Shown: piece by piece, positions 13,332-24,760 of the stretch | Layout of the letters: every line of letters begins with the position of its first letter | Numbering within the stretch: the stretch's first letter is position 1 | Source of the DNA: Inia geoffrensis | Lineage: Eukaryota > Chordata > Mammalia > Artiodactyla > Iniidae | Direction of reading: 5' to 3' | Assembly (NCBI GenBank): GCA_036417435.1 | Contig: CM070900.1 | Span: 31,659,496-31,723,495 of the forward strand | Length of the DNA stretch: 64,000 nt | The notes under the pieces: model-generated | Database searches by the model: none | Seen by the model: the letters and a program-made list of their open reading frames with translations, nothing else | Told to the model about the DNA's origin: nothing | Translations under genes and position numbers: made by a program

Positions 13332-13563
13332 TCCTTTTGTGTTTTTTTTTTTTTTTTGCGGTATGCGGGCCTCTCACTGTTGTGGCCTCTCCCGCTGTGG
13401 AGCACAGGCTCCGGACGCGCAGGCTCAGCGGCCACGGCTCACGGGTCCAGCTGCTCCACGGCATGTGGGATCCTCCCGGACCGGGGCACGAACCCTCGTC
13501 CCCTGCATCGGCAGGCAGACTCCCAACCACTGCGCCACCAGGGAAGCCCTCCTTTTGTGTTTT
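13332..13563 (-). mobile_element. CHR-type tRNA-derived SINE with target duplication
   Basis: The SINE body is 13358-13549 on the minus strand, starting 'gggcttccctggtggcgcag' and followed on that strand by an A16 tail (T-run at 13342-13357 on plus). The head is tRNA-derived and carries internal Pol III promoter boxes. A 14-bp target duplication, tccttttgtgtttt, is present at 13332-13345 and 13550-13563. It has inserted into the spacer between ORF1 and ORF2 of the L1, in the same orientation as the host L1, so it is younger than that L1. Several frames across it are artefacts of its GC-rich head. Confidence 0.97.
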
Positions 13564-13619
13564 GATGATATTTTTTTGGTATCATGCTTATGTTCTCTTT
13601 TTTTTTGTTTTTTTGTGAC

Positions 13620-14770
13620 TCTATTGTATGTTTCTGATTTGTGGTTACCCTATTTTTCAAGTATGTTAACCTTTTCCTATATCAACTTACCTTAGACTGA
13701 TAGTCATACAGGCTCAAACACATTCTAGAAAAAAAAATTTACATTTTTTCACTCTCTTCCCCCATATACCATGATTTTGATGGGCTCTTTTACATTTTCA
13801 TGTTCATCCTTTTGCCGTTCATTGTAGTTATCATCACTTTCACAGAAATTTAAAAAAAAATTTTTTTTTAATCTGTGTACTGGCTTATTTAAGTGATTTA
13901 CTTTCCAACTGTGATTTTCTCTTCCCTGTAGATTCTTACTTCTTTTCTATTTAGAGAAGACCTTTCAATTATTTCATTTAGTCTAGGTTTAGTTTTGCTG
14001 TATTCTTTTACTATTTGCTTGTCTGAAAAATTCTTTATCTCTCCTTCTCTTCTAAATTTTAATTTTGTTAGGTAGAGTAGCCTAGGTTGCAGGTTTTTCC
14101 CTTTCAGGGTTTTGAATATATTTTATCACCCCCTTCTGGCCTGCAACATTTCTGTAGAGAAATCAGCTGACAGCCTTATGGGAGCTGCCTTGTAATTAAC
14201 TCTGTTTTTCTCTTGCTGTCTTTAGAATCTTCTTTTCAACTTTTGCCATTTTTATTATAATATGTCTTGGTGTAGGTCTGTTTGGGTCTATCTTGTTTGA
14301 GACCCTCTGTGTTTCCTATACCTGGATATCTGTTTCCTTCTTTAGGTTTAGGAAGTTTTCAGCCATAATTGCTTCAAATACATTTTCAATCTCCTTTTCT
14401 CGTTCTTCAACTTCTGGGATCCCTGTTATGCATAGATTGGCACACTTTACATTATCCCATAGGTCTCATATTGCTTTCATTTGACCTTCTGTCTGCTGTT
14501 CTGATTGGGTGATTTCCGTTATTCTATCTTCCAGATCACTTATTTGTCCTTCTGCATTATCCATTCTGCTATTCATTGCCTTAAGCTCAGCTTTCATCTC
14601 ACTGAGTGAATTTTTTAATTTTTCTTTGCTCCTCATTATAGTTTCTAATTTATTTTTACAGTAATCTGCATTTCTATCAATAGTCCTTCTTAATTCCTTA
14701 ATCCCATCTCCTTTTTGAACTCAGTGTCTATTAGACTGAAGAGATCTTTTTCATTGTTTGTTCTTTCAGG
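13620..14770 (-). pseudogene. L1 ORF1 remnant
   Basis: Placement is by order (between 5'UTR and ORF2) and by parallel with the other full-length L1: the landmark 'ctgcaacatttctgtagaga' at about 14142 matches the C-terminal-domain landmark near 59517. In intact copies ORF1 encodes an RNA-binding chaperone with a coiled coil. No long frame survives. Coordinates are estimates. Confidence 0.6.
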
Positions 14771-15571
14771 GGAATTCTCTTTATCTTTTAATTAGGAGTG
14801 TTTCCTCTGCTTCGTTTTACTTATATTCCTCTTGCTCTATGAGTTTAGGAGAAACAATTATGTACTGTTGTCTTGGAGGGCTTTATGTGGGAGTGTCCCT
14901 GTGTTGCCTGTGTGGGTTTAATATTTTTTGGTGTGAGGGCTGTTTTTACTGTGGATGCCTGCCACCTCTTTCCTCAATGTATGCTGGCTGTTATCCCCTT
15001 GACAGGAGGTGTGACTGATGTCGTGCTGACCAGAGCTTGCACTGGATATTGAGTGGGGCCTCCACACTCCAGACCGTTCAAGTTGTCTCCGTGCAGCGAG
15101 AAGCAGTCCTCTCCCTAGGTCTGTCCTCTAAACTCCAACTTTCAGCACCCAGCCCCTGCCCATACCAGAGGACATGTGTCTTAAGTTGGGGCACACAGGG
15201 CAGTGGCAAGGACTGTCTGTGCAGGTGTCTCTCTGTCCCACCTACCACAAACCATGCTGTTGTGCCCTCCTTTGAGCCTCTGATGCTCCCTTTCTGCCCT
15301 GGCTGATCTCCCTGCCAGTGAAGGGATCTTCTCAGTGTGCAGGAACATTCCTCTTTTTCAGCTCCCTCCCAGGGGTGCAGGTCTCATCCCTGCATCCTCT
15401 TTTTTTTTTTGTCCTACCCAGTTATGTGGAAATCTTTCTTGTCCTTTCAGGTGTTTGAGGCCTTCTGCTAGTGTTCAGTAGGTGTTCTGTGGGAATTGTT
15501 CCATTTGTGATATATTTCTGATGGATTTGTGGGACGAGGTGAGTTCCATGGTCTTTTATTCTGCCATCTTG

Positions 15572-17129
15572 AATTTATACACCCATGATGTTTTTTTAAT
15601 CTTTAAATGTGGATTATATCCATTGTGCATGAATTTTCTATAAAAGGTCAGTATTTGCCACAGTATAATTGGCAAAATTATACAATAAGTAAAATGTATT
15701 CTAGCAATCATTTATATACTTTGGTATATTTGAATGTATTAGTACATTTATATATTTATATAAAAATACTTGAAGAATTGGTTTTAGATGGCTTACAAAA
15801 ATAAATATAGCAAATATATTCAGTTTAAAAAAAACAAAGATTAAATATATTCAGGAAAGCATAGGGCTGAGTACAGAAGTACACACGCCACCAATACTTT
15901 TCAGTTAACAGAAAGGGGTCACATATTTGATTCTAAGCTTCTTTGGAAGTAAAGCAAATAGGAAATCAACATCAATTACTGTATTCACAGGCTCTAAAGG
16001 ACTCAGCTATGGAAAAGAACTGAAAGGTCAATGAGTGTCCAGTGATTTCAATCAGTAGCATATGAAAATAATACTTATGTTCTATATCATTGTCACATAA
16101 TTATTATCACTTCTTTCTTATTGATAAAGGCACTTCTCCATCTTGTTTAGACATTTTTGAAATAGAACTTATAAAACAAAATACTGTAACGGAGCTCATA
16201 CAGTCATACATGAAAACAATGTTATGTGCATGCACATGAAGCAGCAACCTAAACATGCAATGTACACACAACTAACAGAAATAAATAAAACTTTATAGTT
16301 AAACTTTGTGTTTATGCTTTAAACTATTCCAGTTATGTAAAATACGGTACAGCAACTGATTCAGCTACATATTAATTTAAAAAACATATGAGTACGTGGA
16401 GAAATTACTTTTGGAGCTATTCTAACTTTCACAACTTTCAAGTTTTCAAATTCATTTCAGACTGGAAGTCTTGTAATATTAAGCAACATGAAGTGACAAC
16501 CTCCAAAGGTGTGTGTTATGTTTCTCAAAATTAAACATTTGCTAAATCAATGCTTATTACAACATGACAAGTGAGAAAAAAAAGACACACACCACTTAAA
16601 ACAGAAAACATCTGTTCTGTCTCTACTTCATGTGGAGATCATTACTGAAAATATAGGTCAATTAATTTCTTCTGTTAGCTTTCACTTCACAGGGATCACT
16701 TAGACTGCCGGATTCTATTCAAGTAATTCATTAGTCAAAACAAGGAAACTAATTTTTGAATAATTCTCTGTTATAAAGACAAAAAGAAACTTCACTGTGC
16801 TCCTACATTCAGCTTCTCTTCCCTATCTGATATCACTGTAATCATATCAAAGCGTGAGACACTCATGCTTTAAGCTTCACTGTACTCTCCAATCTCCATC
16901 ACGTCTATGTCATCCCCTAATATCTCCAGCAAATTTTCACTTCCTTTCCTTTCATAATTGCCACAATCCCAGTTCATACCAGGAAAAGTGAAACTACCAA
17001 CTGCTGTCTTCATTTTAGATCACTTTTTGACGATGTATCATCTCTACTTTACTACATTAAAATATTTTTCATTACTCACACCTACCAGTAAAACACCTTT
17101 GAGAACAATTGTCTCTCTCTCTCTCTCTC

Positions 17130-17166
<37 letters not shown>

Positions 17167-17889
17167 GAGTATTTATTTATAACATTGTGTCTTGAGCTAC
17201 TCTACTAATATGTTTTTCACATCAAGAAACAACATAACGTATGTTTGAAGGGTGAGATAAAGATAAAATGATGTTTTTATTTGGCTTCTAAGCATGGTTA
17301 CTAATTACATCATTTATAATAGTGGGTATTTATGTATACACCAAATTGTCCTCCAAATAATTTGATTCTGGCCAACTCTATAAAGTTTAGGTCATAATTG
17401 TTTGACCTCATTATGTTGGTGACCAACAGTTGATAATTAAATTTGTGGCATCACTGCCATTTCTTGTTGATTGCTGTGCCTGCCTTACTAGAATGATCTT
17501 CAACTATTTTGTAAAATATTCATGCATTTTGCAAAATTAAGCTTAGTTAAAACTGGATAATATAATTCATGAATCCACTTACCAGGTAGACATAAATGTC
17601 AATAAGTAACAGTAAGTAACAGAACTGAAAGCTAGAAGGAATGAGGGGTGCACTGCCATCCCTGCTGGTTTGGAATCGTCATACTTCCCTAAGGATGATT
17701 TACTGACCAAGTATGACATGGGACCACATGACACTGAGACCAAATTCCAGTGCCAGATCAACCTATATATTAAGTATTACCAAGCTCATTATTTTAACAT
17801 TGTAGATTAAAAACAAACATAAGTTCTCATATATATTTTTTAATATTCCAATGGATTGTGATTTCCAAGCCCTGGTTATACACACTTTA
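15572..17889. other. Unassigned AT-rich DNA with a TC/TA tract
   Basis: I assign no gene or repeat except the simple-sequence tract listed separately at 17111-17160. There are small open frames at 15607-15804, 16958-17182 and 17579-17761, with no domain features. Confidence 0.45.
17111..17160. repeat. Compound (TC)n(AT)n microsatellite
   Basis: About ten TC units (17111-17130) are followed, after a short 'ac', by about 14 AT units to 17160. Likely length-polymorphic. Confidence 0.95.
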
Positions 17890-18290
17890 GAGACTGCAAT
17901 TCAAAAGCACGGGTCTGATCATACCCTCTACTTCTTAAAAATCTGAGTGGCTCTCGACTGTTTTACCAAATTAGTCTTACACTTAAGATAATTCACATTA
18001 TAACTCTAATCTATATTTCCTAATTAATTATATACGTACCATTTGTTCTAATCACTTCGAAATACTAATATTTCTTAAATGCATAGCATACCCTCCCATC
18101 AATGGGTTTCTGTTCAAGCTATACCTTCCATCTAAATTATTACTCCAATTCCCATTTCCACCTGTCAAAACACTTCCCATTCTTCAAAGATCATCTCAAA
18201 TATTATCTCAATGGAGTTTTATTAGATTTGGTAGATAAATTAATTTCTAACATATATTTCATTTTAGTCATATTTCTCTCATAAACTAAC
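17890..18290 (+). repeat. L2 (LINE-2) fragment, sense
   Basis: The order of landmarks follows L2: 'ctgatcataccctctacttc' at about 17914, 'gagtggctctcgactg' and the later 'cttcaaagatcatctcaaat' at about 18182, matching the L2 3' region in order. Heavily diverged. Confidence 0.6.
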
Positions 18291-18739
18291 CATGCACTGA
18301 TTCAAAGAGGATGTGGATTAACACACAGCATAATTGTTCTCTCGGGCTTAGGTGAGATGGGCTTGGCAGGTGAAATGAGCTGGGGATCTTTTCTTGTCCC
18401 TTATTGCAGCAAAGTGAGGCAACTGGTTGAAGGTCAATATCAGGAGCCTCAGGTTCAAAATTTCTGAAATGATGCATCTTCAAAATACAGATGTTCAGTG
18501 AAATGACTAAAGTACTCTGCTGATAAAATTAAATAATAGTACTGTTCTCCTCTGAATTAAAAATAAAACTTTTTTTCCTTAATTTTAGGCTCTTTTTCTC
18601 CCACAGATATTTCTTAAGCTTTTGATATCCTAATGTTTACATGTACTAGAATATATAATTCCTCTATCAGTTTTTTTAGTTACTTGAGATTGAATATAGT
18701 TGTATATACTGTGTTTTTCAAAGTGCAAAATTATTTCTA

Positions 18740-19115
18740 GTGGTGAACAACTGTGGGAGCCCATATTCCACATTAATAATTGGCAAAATTTTTCCATAAA
18801 GGCATAGGTAGTAAATGTTTTAGGCTTTGTGAATAATAGGGTAGCTGTTGTAACTATTCAGCTCCAATGTTGTAAGTCACATTAAACAAATGAGCCTGAC
18901 CATATTTCAAGGTATATATCTTCATTTACAGACACTGAAATATTAATATACTTTTTATATGTCAAGAAACATTCTTTAAAAAAAATTTTTTTCCAACCAC
19001 TTAAAAATGTTAAAAACTATTCTTAGCTCAAGGGCTGTACACAAACAGGCAATGGGCTAAATTTGAACCATGACCCCCAGTTTGCCAGTCTCTGTCCTAG
19101 CTCACTGATTTCCAA
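18740..19115 (+). mobile_element. Old non-autonomous DNA transposon (hAT/Charlie type)
   Basis: The text runs 'ttccataaaggcataggtag', 'taaatgttttaggctttgtg', 'cagctccaatgttgtaagtc', then an AT-rich middle and 'ctcaagggctgtacacaaac...aatttgaaccatgacc...agtttgcc'. This order matches a common mammalian MER-type element whose consensus reads 'aaagggccagatagtaaata' and ends 'tagtttgccgacccctg'. The exact MER name is not assigned. Confidence 0.65.
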
Positions 19116-19218
19116 ATTGCGCTCTATGGTCCTGCACCAGGTGTTAACTTTTGGGACAAAAGGATAAGAAGAATAAGAGGATAAGACTCCGTAGCAGAGA
19201 GTTATCACTTTATATTTT

Positions 19219-19768
19219 TGTAGGGAAGCAAACTTTGCCACCCCAAAACGTGTCTTTTTGGCACAAGGATTATTTTAAAGAAACAGAAGGCTCAAAGTTT
19301 TTCTTGTTTCTTCCCTCTTAGCTGCCTAAGGAATTAGATAAAGGGCCTAGTCCAAGAAGAGCTCTATCAGCAGAGATATCTACAAAGATTATGGGCTAGG
19401 TGTGGTGGGGAAATACTTGTCAGAGTCTAGAGATCAGAGTTCACTCTGTATCACATTGTCTCTGCATGGCCCAGCAAACATTTGTTTAGCAAATATTTGT
19501 TTTTCCACCTCCATTGCAACTGCCTTCCTCCCCTTTGAAGTCCCAAACCACCCAATATCCTCTTTTGTCTTTAGCTGAAGATGGTATTTAAGGTGAGGGT
19601 TTCAGCAATTTGGGCAAGCTACTCAGTTTTCCTGCGTCTTTCCCATGTATATACTTATTAAACTTTTGTTTGATTTTCTCCTGTTAATTTCTCTCTTGTC
19701 AATTTAATTCTTAAACCAGTCAGAATAATCTAGAAAGACAGAAGGAAGTTTTCTTCCCCTCCCTCACA
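19219..19768 (+). mobile_element. Solo-like retroviral LTR, family A copy 1
   Basis: It begins TGTAGGGAAGC at 19219 and ends ...CTCACA at 19768, with an ATTAAA poly(A) signal at 19657-19662 and a TATA-like 'atttaagg' just upstream of the leader. It aligns by eye with the LTR at 22111-22618 (shared start, 'tttgccaccc', 'gtctttagctg', 'tctgtcaattta'-like end). No adjacent gag/pol/env coding remnants or clear primer-binding site were seen. Flanking duplication not resolved. Confidence 0.7.
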
Positions 19769-19980
19769 CTTTTTTTTTTTTACTTTGATAGATACATGTG
19801 GAAATAGGTTCCTGTGCTAATTTTTTAATTTTTCTTTTACTTTTTTTTTTTTTTTCTTTTCAACACCACAGTTCTGAAAGAAGAGAAAGAACTTAGTTAG
19901 GGACTTGAATAGGGTGAACTCAAAAACACAAATAAGAAACTAACTTTAGGATAAACTTACTTAATCCTAGTATCTGATCT

Positions 19981-20582
19981 TGTAAGTGGATAAATTAGCG
20001 GTCTCCCCAGAGAAGGAGAACCAGGACTGGCTTTCTTGACATACGAAAACCCATTTTGGACTAAGTCGTTTTGAGATCTAAGCCTGGCCACAATGCTTGA
20101 CGTTGAACAGGACTCAGTAATCAATGATCATAAGTAAGGGAATGCAGGAACAAAGGAAAAACAATCAAGAAACAATAGTTCAGCAATAAAAAGGAGTCTT
20201 AGTTCCTCCTCAAGGGATATACATAAAAATCTAATACACTCTGAGTTCTGCAGAAACTGAGGCCACCACCCAAGTGCAGGATGAAATAAATGATGATGTT
20301 GATCCTCATGACTTCAGTCAACTAAAGCTTGGACTCTGTCAATCTTTTTCCCAGTTCTATGCTGAATTCTCCTCTGCTTAAGCCCCTTTATGAATACACA
20401 TCTACCCCTAGCTTAAAACTTCCTCAATTTTCCTGTTCTGGGAGACACTGCTTTAGGAAAATCCCCAGTGTTCTCCTCACTTCCTTCAAGTAATAATAAA
20501 TCTTCCCTTCTCCTCTGCTTTGGCTTGGTTGTGTCTATAGGCTTGACACCCAGCAAGAAGCAAACCCAGTTTTTGGGTAACA
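19981..20582 (+). mobile_element. Retroviral LTR, family B
   Basis: It starts TGTAAGTGGATAAATTAG at 19981 and ends GGGTAACA at 20582, so it has TG...CA termini and a length of 602 bases, in the normal LTR range. The poly(A) signal AATAAA is at 20495-20500, followed by a GT-rich 'ttggcttggttgtgtc' downstream element. The minus-strand frame at 20413-20679 is only a shadow. The flanks 'atct' and 'gtct' match at 3 of 4 bases, too weak to prove a target duplication. No tRNA primer site is obvious after the end, which fits a solo LTR. Confidence 0.7.
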
Positions 20583-21044
20583 GTCTGACTGAAATAGCTA
20601 AACCAACTGGAGGGACCTGGGGGTAATCAGAGTAGCTTGGACGTACAGAAGAGCTGGTTAGAGAAGCTGAGCCTGGCAAAGGAGCTAGAGTAGTAGGAAG
20701 AGAAACAGGGTCAACTGGAGTAGCTGAGGGAGTACTTGGAATAGTTGTAGCAACTGCCTAGGAGTCATTTTGGAAAAGTAAAATTTGGGGGGCAAAAAGT
20801 AGAGAAACAGTTTCTTTTTCTAAATGTGGGAACCCAAAACTTTCTATATTGGTTTTAAATGAACTTAATTCTGGCATCTGAAAAATATCTACTGCAACTC
20901 AACCTAGCAAGACTGTAAGCTCCTGTGTGCAGGATCAAGCTTATTTATTACTATTACTATTTATTATCTATTCTCTAAGGGTCTGATAGGAATAGAGTAG
21001 GATAGTTACACAGGTAGTTTTAAAAATCCCACTAGGGGATTATA
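20583..21044. other. Unassigned spacer between two LTRs
   Basis: 20590-20760 is purine-rich, with loosely repeated 'gagtagct' and 'ggagtagctgag'-like pieces. The following part is AT-rich. It could be degraded retroviral leader or unrelated DNA; no coding remnant is recognisable. Confidence 0.4.
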
Positions 21045-21820
21045 GATAGAGGGGGAACCTTAGGGAACTTTGGGAGACCACTATAAGTGGTCTCATGATG
21101 ATCACTCAAGAAAGCTGTCAGAACACCATGGGACAAGGCAGGCTTGCTTAACTATAAAGCCATCAATAAAAGCACAAGATAAGCCCCAGGCCATTAAGTG
21201 GAAAAAAAAAAAAAAAATGAGGCCTGCATCCTGTTGGTCAAGTCCAGCAAGACAATGGTCCTTAGAACCAAGGACAGGAATATAAGGGAAAGGTGGTATT
21301 CCAAAGCAGAAGACCCTCATTATACTGAAACCTGAGATGATTTAACATATTTTAGTATGTGTTACCACCCTTCTGCTGACTTGAATAAGCGCCATGAGGG
21401 TCCTAATTTGACCTTATAGGGTTAAACACTCTCCTGCCTGATGTGGAGGAGCTAGTGATGAAAGCTTGACGTCTACTCAAAGAAAGAGGAAGAAAGTGGT
21501 CTTCTCCCCTTTCTCCACTTTCCTTTGATTATAAAATGTAGTCTGCTTAATTCTTGGGGCAGAGCCCCTTTGCATGCCCACTTGTACTCCTCACAAACGT
21601 CCTATATTAATAAATCTACTTCTTGCCTATCACCTTGCCTCTCACTGAATTCCTTCTGCGCTGAGACACAGAGAACCTGAGACTCCGTAAGTTCTGACAC
21701 CAGGTGGTTCTAATTAGTGACTGCAATTAAAAGGCAGTGAGTTCAAGTCGCAATCTGGGTTTTGGCTGGGTTTGAGTCCCAGCCCATAGGTTCAAGTCCC
21801 AACCTGACATGTACAGTTTC
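21045..21820 (+). mobile_element. Retroviral LTR, family C (ERV1-like), edges approximate
   Basis: LTR features in order: a perfect 9-bp-arm palindrome at 21074-21094, A-run at 21202-21217, 'tgattataaaatgtag' promoter-like box at about 21527-21542, AATAAA at 21609-21614, and a U5-like segment ending 'gagactccgtaagttctgaca' near 21702. The next 110 bases contain repeated 'gttcaagtc / gagtccca' pieces (about 21739-21802), either the rest of U5 or leader. The start is not sharply defined. The class call (gamma/ERV1) rests on general LTR layout and is tentative. Confidence 0.6.
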
Positions 21821-22110
21821 AAGTCTACTACAGTATTTTAAAGATAATGATATTTATTGTGGTAGGTCTGATTTTGTAAGGTGACTGAATAACTGTTAGA
21901 TAATGCAAAGAAGGCTTGTGCATTAGGACCCAAAGTAATGATGAACAAAACCAGACTGCTAAGGAAATCCATTACCACAGTAATCAAATTGTAAACTTGA
22001 AATTGAATAAAAGACACAATTTTCCTATTTTTGTTCATATGAATCAAGATAATACTAAATGACCATGAATTTTAATTTCAAAAGCTCACTTCTAATATGT
22101 TTCAGGAAAT

Positions 22111-22618
22111 TGTAGGAGAGTAGAATTTGCCACCCCCAAATAATCCTCTTTGGCATAAGGTTTATTTTAGGCTGATTATTTTTAAGAAACTGTAGCCACA
22201 GGAAAAGCTCTTAAAACCAAGTAAAATCTACCCTTTGTAAAAGACATTTACATTTGTAAGGGAAAATCTCCTTTTGTAAGTGTGTCTCTCTAGTTGTACT
22301 ACGAAGACTAGATAACTCTTGTCAGTGGAGTAGACATGGACTTAAAATCTGTGTAACAACCTTATTCTTGTTTACTATGATTTTCCTGGTAACCTCCCAT
22401 AACTGACTTCCCCACCCCCAACATCTTTTTGTCTTTGGCTGGAAAAAATATTTAAGGTACAGGCTTCGGCCATTTTAGCGAGTTAGTTTTCCTAGGTTTC
22501 TCCCATGTGTACATGCCCTTAACCTGTGGTTTTTCTCCTGTAACGCTGGCTTCTGTCAATTTAATTATTAGGCCATCAAAAGAACCTAGAAGGGGAGAAG
22601 GAAAATTTTTCCTCCTCA
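22111..22618 (+). mobile_element. Retroviral LTR, family A copy 2
   Basis: It starts TGTAGGAGAGTAGAATTTGCC and ends ...TTCCTCCTCA at 22618. It shares order and motifs with the LTR at 19219-19768 but differs by many substitutions and indels, so the two are unlikely to be a recent provirus pair. It lies in the same orientation. No coding retroviral sequence is recognisable between them; the interval is taken up by two other LTR families. Confidence 0.7.
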
Positions 22619-23309
22619 GTAAAATATTCTCAAAGCTGATATATAAGAGGAAATACAGTTTGAATTTATGGCAGCAATTTGAATATTCTATTTTCCAAAT
22701 ACTAACTGTGGTCAGGCTATTAAGCTGGTGAAATGTAAGAAGTTACCTTGTCCATTGTGATATGGTTGAAGATATCTTGGCTGAAGAATTACAAAGTGAC
22801 ACACAGAATCTCTTTTCTATCTCTGATTAAAGGGAAGAGAAACACAAAACAAGTCTGGCAGATTTAAAAAGATAAAAGAAGAAGAAAAAGAAAAGAGAAA
22901 TGCGAAAAAAAATGAATGTTTGCTCTACTGTGTTTCACATGTTTAAAAACACCTTTTGAATAAGCTAACTTAGAAGCTCTGAATTCTTAAACCACATTTA
23001 CTCTCTCAAAAATACAAGGCATCTTTTAAAAAGTCAGTGAGCACATAGGACTGAGAGCTTTTGAGAGTATTTCCAGATCTCCTCTCAATGGACATAATTT
23101 TGTCTCCCTGATTTAGGGAAATAAGTTTCCTCTCATTTTCAGCTTTCAGCCGTTTGACCCAAGGCTTAGACCAGATAAAATGCAAAATCTTTATCTAAAA
23201 TCTTACCACTGAATCTGAGGTAAGATTGCACCTTTTGAGACAGGAAGGAAGGGGCAGGGCACAACCATTTAAAAAATGATACAACCATTAAGAAGAACAG
23301 AATAGTACA
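22619..23309. other. Unassigned DNA with a purine-rich tract
   Basis: 22866-22916 is almost pure A/G. No gene or repeat family assigned. Confidence 0.45.
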
Positions 23310-23830
23310 AGATTCGGTTAGAACCTACTAGACCCAAGATGGCAGAAGATTCGACTTCCAGTAGACCTTGAGCCTCCTTATATGCTCATTGTAACACGTT
23401 AGCCAAATGACTCACCACAGGTGTCATAATAGTTGCTAGGCCAAACATAAAAGGCCAAAACATGGGTGATGCCCCGCTTCCTGGAAATCTCCACCCCTTC
23501 TCCAAGACAGAATATTCCACCCACTTGTTAGCCTATGAAATTACCCAGCCCATAAAAACTAACCACTGCTACACCTCAGGCCACTCTCGCCTTCTGAGGT
23601 GGCCCACACTCTGTGGAGTGTGTTCCTCCCATCTCCGCTCTCACTTTCCAAAGAGAGGACCCAATGCCCTGTGGCCACTCTCAACTTCTGAGATGGCCCA
23701 CACCCTGTCTATGGAGTATGTATCTCTCTAAATAAACATGCTTTCACTTTATTTTGGCTCGCTCTTGAATTCTTCCCTGCGCTAAGCCAAGGAACCTCAT
23801 CCCCAGGGACTCACTTGAAACCTGGGACAT
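23310..23830 (+). mobile_element. Retroviral LTR, family D (ERV1-like)
   Basis: The R region has AATAAA at 23731-23736, followed by 'catgctttcactttattttg' and the U5-like 'ctcttgaattcttccctgcg', typical of mammalian gammaretrovirus-like LTRs. The end is near 'cctgggaca' at 23829. An internal duplication with a 94-base offset places 'ggccactct..cttctgag' at 23579 and again at 23673. The 89-residue frame at 23462-23731 runs through this duplication and is not a gene. The start near 23310 is approximate. Confidence 0.65.
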
Positions 23831-24760
23831 GACCATCCTCTCATGCCCCATTTTTACCTACAACAACTTTGAGGTCAAGATAATAATTAGCACTTCTACT
23901 ATTATGTTAAAAATCACCTAATAGGACACGAGCAAAAATATAACCCCTGAAGATGGGAGTATTCTCTTATATTTTAATTGAAATGACATGTGATAGAAGA
24001 GAAAGTAATTCTGCAGTATTCTAGAGTCTAATTTACTTTTTAAACAAGTGCCATGCTGAACAATGTTCCCTGACAAAAATAAATGGTTCTTTCATAGACA
24101 CTTTCAAACAAGGCAATATGCTCAAAATTGGGGAAATATTTAAAGAAAAATAAATCTTAACAGACACTGAAATATTTTTCTTGATGGCCAAAATACACGT
24201 AACAGGTGGTTTGCAACTTATAATGGATTCACATGCATATCACCCTACCTTCCTCTCCTTTGGACACATAATTCCGATGCTACCACCTATACTAGAATTG
24301 CTGGAAATAAAATAGTAAAATTTGAAAAAGAAAAACAAACAAACAAAAAAACTTTTAGATTTGTAGAACATGTAGTTTTGAAGTAAAGGAAGGACCCACA
24401 ACAGAAGAAGCAATTTGGTTCTACTAAATATATCAACACGCTGCTCAGGAAAGTTCTTCCTCACAGTTTAGAAGCTTTCCCCTCCATTTGGTCACACTGC
24501 CTAAGTTTCTTCTTGTTAGAGACCCAACTTAATTAAATATCTAACGAAGACAGAGAAACTGTTGTAGATATTAGTCATTCACATATGTGCATGCATCATT
24601 TCATCAGATGACTAAATTTTAATGAGTTTATATGCCCTAAAATAGCTTTGATTTTAGTTTATGTGCCTCAGATCTGGGGAGTCATGTGATTTTAGTTAAT
24701 AAACTTCTTGCCTCAGGGAATGACAAATTTGGATAAAGTACCAGGGTAGACAGTTCAAGG
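23831..24760. other. Unassigned AT-rich DNA
   Basis: No gene or repeat family recognised. It includes an A-rich 'aaaacaaacaaacaaaaaaac' stretch near 24331. Confidence 0.4.

Larger units (their letters stand above)
9188..15571 (-). mobile_element. Near-full-length L1 (LINE-1), dead, with nested SINE
   Basis: An autonomous non-LTR retrotransposon on the minus strand, about 6.4 kb, or about 6.17 kb without the nested SINE. The 3'UTR lies at 9188-9427, ORF2 at about 9428-13272, the inter-ORF spacer holds a CHR SINE at 13358-13549, the ORF1 region is roughly 13620-14770, and the 5'UTR extends to about 15571, where the minus strand starts with a 'ttcaagatggcag' motif typical of L1 5' ends. Both ORFs are broken by many stops and shifts. 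I could not find a convincing target duplication at the two ends, so the ends are approximate. Divergence from intact L1 coding sequence is greater than in the copy at 54642-62162, suggesting an older insertion. Confidence 0.92.

Noticed and set aside
13208..13618. 136-codon plus-strand frame and its overlapping partners on both strands
   Set aside because: It runs across the CHR SINE and L1 antisense text; the same frames recur over every SINE copy in the window.
20413..20679. 88-codon minus-strand frame, at first sight proline-rich and gag-like
   Set aside because: It overlaps LTR family B in antisense and has no gag motif.
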